From: Amoebophilaceae bacterium UBA1467
GTDB lineage: Bacteria; Bacteroidota; Bacteroidia; Cytophagales; Amoebophilaceae
Direction of reading: 5' to 3'
Assembly (NCBI GenBank): GCA_002325615.1
Contig: DCSL01000029.1
Location: forward strand, 1 to 5,074
Length of the DNA stretch: 5,074 nucleotides
A program made the position numbers and the translations under genes. Positions 1-5,074 of this stretch are shown one piece after another (the first letter of the stretch is position 1; each line of letters begins with the position of its first letter). The notes below the pieces were generated by a model. It was not told the origin of the DNA, did not search any database, and saw only the letters and a program-made list of their open reading frames with translations.

Positions 1-2
1 TA

Positions 3-364
3 GAGATAAAAGGTCCTGAGGATTTGCTGTCTTTGATTTGCGGAAGACTATGCTTTAGATGAGACCGTTTGGTTGTCATGGGAGGAACTTTATGCAAGAC
101 AACACCATGCAATAACGCCAGAGACAAGGTCCAAACCGCTTAGCAGGGAAGAAATTACTCCAAGAAAGCGATGAAGAGTACTTTTATTACTTTAAAACTG
201 ATGACTGTCGGCTAGTGCATGAAGCATTTCCCCTGGAGGTTGTCAGTGATCAGATTGCCGATTGTATTATCTGCAAAAGAAAAATAGATTTGGCCAACAA
301 GATTAAAAACGATATGCTTGAGCAAGCTGAAAATAATAACGATTGTACTGTCTATGAACTTTAA
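3..364 (+). pseudogene. Broken 3' end of a SurA-like/parvulin-family protein gene (frameshifted, 5' part outside window)
   Basis: No single frame is open, but three consecutive frame segments read as one protein. Bases 3-35 give GPEDLLSL; about 37-150 give FAEDYALDETVWLSWEELY and onward; about 152-364 give ESDEEYFYYFKTDDCRL, IICKRKIDLANKI and the end TVYEL before TAA. The sum resembles, from memory, the C-terminus of the periplasmic PPIase-like protein that Bacteroidota often encode directly upstream of surA: a 'FA.D' / 'vW..f.EL' stretch, then a 'Y.y.fK' strand, then a basic 'KRK.#L..K#..D#' helix. Each junction fits a net +1 change, one near 33-37 and one near 150-158. Each frame, if continued or extended back, meets a stop: TGA at 60-62 (frame 3), TGA at 172-174 (frame 1), TAA at 113-115 (frame 2). 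The last segment has no convincing start, so a separate small gene is unlikely. The stop overlaps the surA start by 11 bases, as expected of a former operon partner. Sequencing error remains an alternative to true decay. The frame pattern is seen; the family is inferred. Confidence 0.62.
289..320 (+). promoter_or_regulatory. Bacteroidota-type promoter for the surA homologue
   Basis: TTTG at 289-292 (-33 element) is followed after exactly 20 bases by TATGCTTG at 313-320, which matches TAnnTTTG at all but one of its specified positions. The predicted transcript starts near 327, about 27 bases before the ATG at 354. The promoter sits inside the tail of the broken upstream gene, so surA can be expressed without that gene's own promoter. 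Motif and spacing are seen; activity is inferred. Confidence 0.55.
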
Positions 365-1691
365 ACGAAAATGCCATCTGGTAGTCTTGTGCTTAGCGTT
401 GACGCGCATTGCTTTGGCAGAGTCTTCCCAGGGCACACTGCTAGACAAGATTATTGCAAATGTTGATAACCAGATCATCCTGCATTCAGATCTAGAAACT
501 GCTTACCAGCAGTACTTGCTCCAGGGTGGCAAAGAGGTTGCTGACCTGAAGTGTAGGATGCTAGAGCAACTGATTATCAATAAGATGTTGATTTCTAAAG
601 CCAAGCAAGAAGGGATAGTAGTGGAAAAGGAAGCAATAGCACAGGCGCTCCTTGACAGAATGCAGTACCTGCTAGCACAAGCAGGATCGGAAGCAAGGTT
701 AGCGCAGTATTGGGGAAGGCCTGTCAAAGAGGTCGAAAGTGAGTTGAGAGAAAAAATAAAAGAGCAACTGATGCTAGACAGAATGCGTGCCCAGCTTATC
801 AAAGATATCTCTGCCACGCCGCAAGAGGTCAAAGAGTTCTTTGAAGCCCTGCCTGCCCAAGCACGACCCTACTATCCTGCTGAAGTAGCCGTCCGGGAAA
901 TTGTACGGTATCCACAAGTCAGTCAACAAGAGAAAGATGCCCTGATAACACAGCTCAAAGCCTTGAAAATACGCCTACAAAACGGAGAAGATTTTGAAGT
1001 CCTTGCCCAGGAGTACTCCCAAGATCCAGGTTCTGCTCCCCAAGGAGGAGACCTAGGCTTTTGGCGGTTAGGTGAGTTGGCCCCTGCCTATGAGGCAGCA
1101 GCGTTGGCACTCCAGCCTGGCGAGGTATCTGACCCAGTCACCACACAATTTGGCTGCCATTTGATCCAGCTCATTGTTCGGGAAGAAGACCGCTACAACA
1201 GTCGCCATATCCTGCTTAAGTACAGCCCGGAAGCACTTGGCATAGAAGCAGTCAAAAAACAATTGGCCCAACTGCGTGCCGAGATCTTGGCGGGCAAAGT
1301 TACTTTCGAGCAAGCTGCAATCAAGTCCTCTGAAGATCCCTTAACCGCCTCAAGTGGAGGGCTACTCACAGGAGAGCATGGTAGTACAAGGATGTTGATC
1401 GATGACTTGCCGCAAGATGTATACTTTGCCATAGAGCAGCTTGCTCCTGGTGCTATATCTGAGCCTATACTGTTTACCACAGCAGATGATCGGGAGGCAG
1501 TCAGGATCATTTTCCTGGAGGAAAAGATAGCTCCTCCTCAGGCCAACCTTGCGCAGGACTATGCCAAGATTCAGCAGCTGTTAATTGATGAAAAGAGAAC
1601 CACTACCCTACAAAAGTGGTTTGAGCGTGTGCAGGCCAGCGCCTCTATCCATGTAGCGTCCGAGTACCAAAACTGCGAATTGTTCAGGTAA
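354..1691 (+). CDS. surA: SurA-type periplasmic chaperone / parvulin peptidyl-prolyl cis-trans isomerase
   Basis: Predicted to bind unfolded outer-membrane proteins in the periplasm and help their delivery to the BAM complex; parvulin domains isomerise X-Pro bonds. The product has 445 residues, normal for Bacteroidota SurA. Residues 1-22 form a signal peptide: basic MNFKRK, a hydrophobic core, then A20-L-A22 before E23. Residues about 28-170 are the SurA N-terminal chaperone region (DKIIANVDNQIILHSDLE). Parvulin domain 1 spans about 176-279, with the hallmark SQDPGSAPQGGDLGFW at 222-237 and closing HLIQLIV. Domain 2 spans about 281-392 and begins YNSRHILLKY; its hallmark is altered to SSEDPLTASSGGLLT (325-339), as I recall also occurs in Bacteroidota homologues. 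A C-terminal helix and a YQNC tail close the protein. An in-frame TTG at 318 would add 12 residues, but it overlaps the -7 promoter element and spoils the signal peptide, so I chose ATG 354. No Shine-Dalgarno is visible. The upstream partner gene is broken; this gene is intact. Confidence 0.9.
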   Translation: MNFKRKCHLVVLCLALTRIALAESSQGTLLDKIIANVDNQIILHSDLETAYQQYLLQGGKEVADLKCRMLEQLIINKMLISKAKQEGIVVEKEAIAQALLDRMQYLLAQAGSEARLAQYWGRPVKEVESELREKIKEQLMLDRMRAQLIKDISATPQEVKEFFEALPAQARPYYPAEVAVREIVRYPQVSQQEKDALITQLKALKIRLQNGEDFEVLAQEYSQDPGSAPQGGDLGFWRLGELAPAYEAAALALQPGEVSDPVTTQFGCHLIQLIVREEDRYNSRHILLKYSPEALGIEAVKKQLAQLRAEILAGKVTFEQAAIKSSEDPLTASSGGLLTGEHGSTRMLIDDLPQDVYFAIEQLAPGAISEPILFTTADDREAVRIIFLEEKIAPPQANLAQDYAKIQQLLIDEKRTTTLQKWFERVQASASIHVASEYQNCELFR

Positions 1692-1859
1692 TTGGTCGCG
1701 CTTGCCCACTAGCAAGATTCTTGCTTCACTTTTTACTATTCCTAGCCTAGATGGGTTACCTTCCTTCTCGTCATTCTTGTGGTCTCTTTGCCAAAGGCAT
1801 TGCGAGGATGCACAATTTACTGATAGCACCCGTATACATGTATTGACTAAGTTGAAGGC
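1692..1859 (+). other. Intergenic gap between surA and yifB
   Basis: This 168-base stretch has stops in the frames I read and no recognisable protein remnant. It holds the weak hairpin at 1711-1725 and a perfect 10-bp palindrome, ATACATGTAT, at 1834-1843, 16 bases before the yifB ATG. No good TTTG / TAnnTTTG pair precedes yifB. A sigma70-like TTGCCA (1788) with CACAAT (1811) at 17-base spacing is present but is not the usual pattern of this phylum. How yifB is transcribed is therefore unclear. Confidence 0.6.
1711..1734 (+). terminator. Possible weak intrinsic terminator after surA
   Basis: AGCAAG (1711-1716) and CTTGCT (1720-1725) form a perfect 6-bp stem with a 3-base ATT loop, followed by TCAC and a run of five T's at 1730-1734. 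It lies 20 bases after the surA stop. The stem is short and the T-run does not directly abut it, so termination would be weak. The inverted repeat is seen; the function is inferred. Confidence 0.3.
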
Positions 1860-3398
1860 ATGGTAACAAAAACATTGGGCAGTGCTGTTTATGGGGTCAA
1901 CGCCTCACTGATTTCTATTGAGGTGAACATCGTTAAGGGGACCCACTTTTTTATGGTAGGCCTTCCTGATAGCGCTGTCAAAGAAAGCCAGCATCGGATC
2001 GAATCTGTCCTCAAACACACTGGTTATGCCATGCCTCGCCAGCGTGTTATCGTTAATCTTGCCCCAGCAGACATGCGCAAAGAAGGTGCTGCATACGATC
2101 TTCCTATTGCTTTGTGTATCCTGCATGCATCCCAGCAGTGCCACTTCGATCATTTAGATGAATATATGGTATTGGGAGAATTGGCCCTCAACGGCAGCCT
2201 CCGCCCTATCAAAGGTGTATTGCCTATTGCTATTGAAGCACGCAAAAGAAATTGTAAAGGTTTTGTTCTTCCCCAAGAAAATGCTCCAGAAGCAGCCATT
2301 ATCAATAATCTGGACATCATTCCTGTACGGCACATTGAAGAAGCCATTGGATTTTTTACAGGTGCCAAAACCATAGCCCCTGTTGTCATAGATACGCGAG
2401 CTATGTTTGCTGGTGGTATCAATGATTACTCGCTTGATTTCGCAGATGTCCAAGGGCAAGAAAACACTAAGCGAACCTTAGAAATTGCCGCTGCAGGTGG
2501 CCACAATGCGATCATGATTGGCCCCCCTGGCGCTGGAAAGACCATGTTGGCCAAACGTATCCCCTCCATTCTTCCTCCCTTTACGTTAGAAGAAGCCTTG
2601 GAAACGACCAAAATTTATTCGGTCATCGGAAAATTGGGCCAGCGAGATGGCCTGATGACTACTAGGCCCTTTCGGGCTCCCCATCACACCATCAGTGATG
2701 TTGCGCTGGTAGGAGGGGGGAGTATTCCCCAGCCAGGTGAAATATCGCTTGCGCACAACGGCGTCCTTTTCTTGGATGAGCTTCCAGAGTTTAGAAGGGC
2801 CGTGCTAGAAGTCATGCGCCAGCCTCTAGAAGAGCGCAAGGTCAGCATCTCTCGTGCTAAAATTGCTGTGGACTTTCCAGCCAGCTTTATGCTCATTGCT
2901 AGCATGAATCCTTGCCCTTGCGGCTATTACAACCATCCTACCAAGGAATGTGTGTGCGATGCTGCCACCGTACGGCGCTATTTGAACAAGGTGAGTGGTC
3001 CGCTGCTAGACCGGATTGATCTGCATGTAGAAGTAACTCCTGTCTCATTCGATGAGATGACTGCCCGAAGGCCTACAGAAAAAAGTACTGCCATCAGGGC
3101 ACGAGTCGTGCAGGCCAGGGCTATACAGCAGCAACGCTTCCAAGCTTCCCGAGACATTCACGCCAATGCATTGATGCCCTCTGCCATGGTCAAAAAAGTA
3201 TGTATTATTTCCAAATCAGGGAAAAATTTACTCAAAGCCGCCACAGAAAAGCTTGGTCTGTCTGCCAGAGCCTACGACCGCATCTTAAAAATGTCCCGCA
3301 CCATTGCCGATCTTGCGGGCACTGAGGCCATCAAAGAAGAACACCTGGCTGAAGCCATCCAATACCGCAGTCTAGACAGAGAGGAGTGGGGAGGCTAA
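1860..3398 (+). CDS. yifB: YifB/ComM family AAA+ ATPase (Mg-chelatase-like), likely DNA branch-migration helicase
   Basis: A 512-residue protein, the full family length (about 500-515). Known family role: ComM of Vibrio cholerae is a hexameric helicase that drives branch migration when single-stranded DNA is integrated during natural transformation; the role outside competent bacteria is unsettled. Despite the domain name, no magnesium chelatase activity is expected. Residues about 20-141 form the N-terminal ChlI/Lon-protease-like domain (FMVGLPDSAVKES, NLAPADMRKEG, YDLPIAL). The AAA+ core spans about 190-395: Walker A GPPGAGKT at 221-228, FRAPHHTISDVALVGGG after it, and Walker B GVLFLDELPEF at 301-311 with D306-E307. 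The cysteine cluster C352, C354, C364, C366 (NPCPCGYY...CVC) and the SGPLLDRIDLH motif (379-389) are intact. The C-terminal Mg_chelatase_C domain spans about 405-505 (LSARAYDRILKMSRTIADL). ATG 1860 matches the family start (GSAVYGVNA follows closely); GAAGG lies too near it to be a normal ribosome site. It is convergent with tyrS. No defect seen. Confidence 0.93.
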   Translation: MVTKTLGSAVYGVNASLISIEVNIVKGTHFFMVGLPDSAVKESQHRIESVLKHTGYAMPRQRVIVNLAPADMRKEGAAYDLPIALCILHASQQCHFDHLDEYMVLGELALNGSLRPIKGVLPIAIEARKRNCKGFVLPQENAPEAAIINNLDIIPVRHIEEAIGFFTGAKTIAPVVIDTRAMFAGGINDYSLDFADVQGQENTKRTLEIAAAGGHNAIMIGPPGAGKTMLAKRIPSILPPFTLEEALETTKIYSVIGKLGQRDGLMTTRPFRAPHHTISDVALVGGGSIPQPGEISLAHNGVLFLDELPEFRRAVLEVMRQPLEERKVSISRAKIAVDFPASFMLIASMNPCPCGYYNHPTKECVCDAATVRRYLNKVSGPLLDRIDLHVEVTPVSFDEMTARRPTEKSTAIRARVVQARAIQQQRFQASRDIHANALMPSAMVKKVCIISKSGKNLLKAATEKLGLSARAYDRILKMSRTIADLAGTEAIKEEHLAEAIQYRSLDREEWGG

Positions 3399-3404
3399 AA
3401 GAGT

Positions 3405-3430
3405 TATCAGTGATACTTTATCAAGTACTG
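3405..3430. terminator. Weak dyad in the convergent yifB/tyrS gap
   Basis: The 46 bases between the two convergent stops contain TATCA-G-TGATA (3405-3415) and an overlapping TGATA-CTT-TATCA hairpin (3411-3423). CAGT at 3408 can also pair with ACTG at 3427. These are AT-rich, short and lack a proper T-tract on either strand. They may act as a weak bidirectional terminator, but the support is slight. Confidence 0.2.
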
Positions 3431-3444
3431 GCGCTGGTTGCTCA

Positions 3445-4728
3445 TTACCGAACAACGATCAGGTAGTAGTGCTTCTTACCTTGCTGGACAAGGAGATACC
3501 TGTCCTGCAAACGTTTAAAATTAGGCTTTTGATGAGGATCAGTAATTTTGACTTTGTTGATGCTCAAGCCTCCTCCTTGTATCATGCGGCGTGCCTCCCC
3601 TTTTGACTGGAAGATGACCCCGTGTGTGGTGCTCGACACTAAGTCTGCCACATCAGTCAAATCTTCCCACTGCTCCTTGCTGATAGTGATCTGTGGGACA
3701 TTGGCAAATATGGTCAACAAATCTTGCTCGCTCAACGTATGGATATCTTGCTGGGCAGCATGCCCAAACAATATCTCAGCGGCCTGGGCTGCTTGGCGGT
3801 AAGCTTGCTCAGAATGCACCCTAATGGTGAGCTCCTGAGCAATGGCTTTTTGTAAGACGCGCTGATGGGGAGCTGCACCGTGTGTCTGGAAGAGCGTTTC
3901 TATGGCTGCCTGGTCTAGCAGCGTAAAGACCTTGACAAGCTTGCGTGCCTCCTCGTCCGAACAGTTCAACCAAAACTGATAAAACGCATACGGCGAAGTC
4001 ATGGTCGGATCGAGCCACACATTGCCTTGTTCGGTTTTACCAAACTTGCTTCCATCTGCCTTAGTAATGAGGGGTGTAGTCAGGGCAAAAGCTGTGCTAC
4101 CAGTCTTTCTTCGGATGAGCTCTGTACCTGTTGTCAGGTTGCCCCACTGATCTGCCCCACCCATCTGCAGCTTTACGTTGTGATGGGTGTACAAGTAGTA
4201 AAAATCATAGCTCTGTAGCAGTTGGTAGGCAAACTCAGTAAAAGATATTCCTGTCTCTAAGCGCTGCTTTACAGAGTCTTTGGCCATCATATAATTGACG
4301 GGTATGTGCTTGCCTGTCTCACGCAAAAACTGCAAAAAGCCCATGTCTTTGAACCAATCTAAATTATTTAGCAAAACGGCTCCATGTGCCTGATCAGAGA
4401 AGTCTAAAAAACGCTGCAGTTGCTTGCTGATGCATATTTGGTTGTAGTGTAGTTCCTCTTCACGCAAAAAAGCTCTTTCTGCAGACTTCCATGATGGATC
4501 ACCTATCATGCCTGTGGCACCCCCTACCACCACCACCGGCTTGTGCCCTGCCATTTGAAAGTGTTTGAGCAGCATGATGGCAGCCAGGTTGCCGATGTGC
4601 AGCGAGGGCGCTGTAGGGTCAAAGCCCACATAGCCTGCAGTAGCTTCTTTTTTGAGCTGTACTTCTGTACCAGGCATTATATTGTGCACCATATCCCGCC
4701 AGCGCAGGTTGGCTATAAAATCTTGCAT
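3445..4728 (-). CDS. tyrS: Tyrosyl-tRNA synthetase (class I, bacterial TyrS type)
   Basis: Cytosolic enzyme that joins L-tyrosine to tRNA-Tyr using ATP; essential for translation and normally active as a dimer. The 427-residue length matches the family (about 420-430). The Rossmann catalytic core opens with Y33-VGFDPT and the HIGH-type motif HIGN (44-47). VGGATGMIGDPS follows, with D77. The tyrosine pocket is shown by Y168, Q172 and D175 in YQLLQSYDFYYLY, Q188, and GGADQWGN (190-197). The KMSKS-type loop is KFGKT (228-232). An anticodon-binding helical region follows, then a C-terminal S4 RNA-binding domain from about 355 (SKGEARRMIQGGGLSIN from 375). Residue W80 in GDPSWKSAER is unusual: this site is commonly F or a small residue. 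All catalytic motifs are otherwise intact. ATG 4728 is chosen because MQDFIANLRWRDMVHNIMPGT aligns with the family N-terminus and the promoter lies just upstream. No T-box leader or Shine-Dalgarno is visible. Transcribed alone from 4756-4787. Confidence 0.97.
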   Translation of the reverse strand: MQDFIANLRWRDMVHNIMPGTEVQLKKEATAGYVGFDPTAPSLHIGNLAAIMLLKHFQMAGHKPVVVVGGATGMIGDPSWKSAERAFLREEELHYNQICISKQLQRFLDFSDQAHGAVLLNNLDWFKDMGFLQFLRETGKHIPVNYMMAKDSVKQRLETGISFTEFAYQLLQSYDFYYLYTHHNVKLQMGGADQWGNLTTGTELIRRKTGSTAFALTTPLITKADGSKFGKTEQGNVWLDPTMTSPYAFYQFWLNCSDEEARKLVKVFTLLDQAAIETLFQTHGAAPHQRVLQKAIAQELTIRVHSEQAYRQAAQAAEILFGHAAQQDIHTLSEQDLLTIFANVPQITISKEQWEDLTDVADLVSSTTHGVIFQSKGEARRMIQGGGLSINKVKITDPHQKPNFKRLQDRYLLVQQGKKHYYLIVVR

Positions 4729-4755
4729 AGAGAAGAAACATTAATACAGAAATCG

Positions 4756-4787
4756 CGAATATAGTGTCCTGTACCAGCAGGTTCAAA
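4756..4787 (-). promoter_or_regulatory. Bacteroidota-type promoter for tyrS
   Basis: On the minus strand TTTG (complement of 4784-4787) is followed after 20 bases by TATATTCG (complement of 4756-4763), which matches TAnnTTTG at all but one specified position. The -7 element ends 27 bases before the tyrS ATG, giving a predicted leader of roughly 20 bases, too short for a T-box or riboswitch. Spacing equals that of the surA promoter. Motif seen; activity inferred. Confidence 0.6.
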
Positions 4788-4829
4788 GGGCTTGGCAGTA
4801 CGGTGTAAGATGCGTAGTTTTTGGAATCA

Positions 4830-5074
4830 TTAAAAAAAACTGTTGCGCCACGAGTCGCTAACGCCGATGTTCCTGTTCGCCCCGCTTTGCATGTGGCTTA
4901 TCTCAGTATAGATCACTTCATCGTTTATACTTTTTTGCTCATCACCCTTGTTATGGGCCTCTGTGCTGGCAGGGGCGTCAAAGATATACGTGAGTATGCC
5001 ATTGCGAATAAAATGTATGGGACGGGGGTGCTTGTACCCACCTTTTGGCACTTGACACTGCTCTACTGCCTCCC
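4830..5074 (-). CDS. C-terminal fragment of an unrecognised protein (5' end outside window)
   Basis: The minus-strand frame is open from the window edge (first full codon at 5072) to TAA at 4830-4832, giving the last 80 residues or so. Readable pieces are QCQVPKGGYKHPRPIHFIRNG, ILTYIFDAPAS, a polar KGDEQKSINDEVIYTEI stretch and the end SDSWRNSFF. I do not recognise a family. There is no membrane segment, cysteine cluster or repeat in the visible part. A GTG at 5051 could start a 73-residue protein, but the frame continues upstream without a stop, so a longer gene is more likely. It lies 101 bases upstream of tyrS on the same strand, and tyrS has its own promoter in between. Given the broken gene at the left end, this could also be a decayed remnant or a chance open frame. 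Confidence 0.45.
   Translation of the reverse strand, partial: EAVEQCQVPKGGYKHPRPIHFIRNGILTYIFDAPASTEAHNKGDEQKSINDEVIYTEISHMQSGANRNIGVSDSWRNSFF

Noticed and set aside
318..353. TTG start at 318 giving a 457-residue SurA
   Set aside because: It overlaps the predicted -7 promoter element and places an extra hydrophobic stretch before a clean signal peptide. ATG 354 explains both better.
503..1510. Minus-strand open frames opposite surA
   Set aside because: They lie fully within a strongly supported gene and show no family features; antisense shadows.
1788..1816. Sigma70-like TTGCCA / CACAAT pair at 17-base spacing before yifB
   Set aside because: The -10 is poor, and Bacteroidota housekeeping promoters use TTTG / TAnnTTTG. 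Likely chance.
1608..1829. Minus-strand 73-residue open frame over the surA end and the following gap
   Set aside because: Its first half is antisense to surA, and the translation shows no recognisable motif, promoter or partner.
4817..4840. GTTTTT / AAAAAC inverted repeat at the end of the 4830-5074 frame
   Set aside because: The stem is almost all A:T with a 12-base loop, so it is too weak to call a terminator.
1..5074. Search for a mobile element, CRISPR array, tRNA/rRNA, toxin-antitoxin pair or defence system
   Set aside because: No terminal inverted repeats, transposase motifs, regularly spaced repeats, cloverleaf or relevant protein motifs were seen on either strand. The genes are housekeeping types.

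Overview
The window looks like a chromosomal housekeeping stretch from a Bacteroidota bacterium. Three things point there: the proteins have the Bacteroidota forms of SurA, YifB/ComM and TyrRS; two promoters fit the TTTG / TAnnTTTG pattern used by this phylum; and none of the genes has a clear Shine-Dalgarno sequence. GC is mid-40s to about 50% by eye. I cannot name the genus.

Layout, left to right. (1) Bases 3-364 (+) hold the 3' end of a broken gene. It reads as the C-terminus of the SurA-like / parvulin-family protein that Bacteroidota often encode just before surA, but it is split over three frames by two apparent frameshifts. (2) Bases 354-1691 (+) encode an intact SurA-type periplasmic chaperone/peptidyl-prolyl isomerase. 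Its promoter lies inside the tail of the broken gene, and that promoter also helps choose its start codon. (3) Bases 1692-1859 are a non-coding gap with a weak hairpin and a short palindrome. (4) Bases 1860-3398 (+) encode an intact YifB/ComM AAA+ ATPase. (5) A 46-base convergent gap follows. (6) Bases 3445-4728 (-) encode a complete tyrosyl-tRNA synthetase with a good promoter at 4756-4787. (7) Bases 4830-5074 (-) carry the C-terminal end of an unrecognised protein that runs off the window.

The intact genes serve unrelated jobs: outer-membrane protein folding, DNA processing/branch migration, and translation. They do not form a pathway. I saw no mobile element, CRISPR array, RNA gene, toxin-antitoxin pair, defence system or other undescribed system. 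The most notable points are the decayed partner gene beside an intact surA, and the matching promoter architecture of surA and tyrS.
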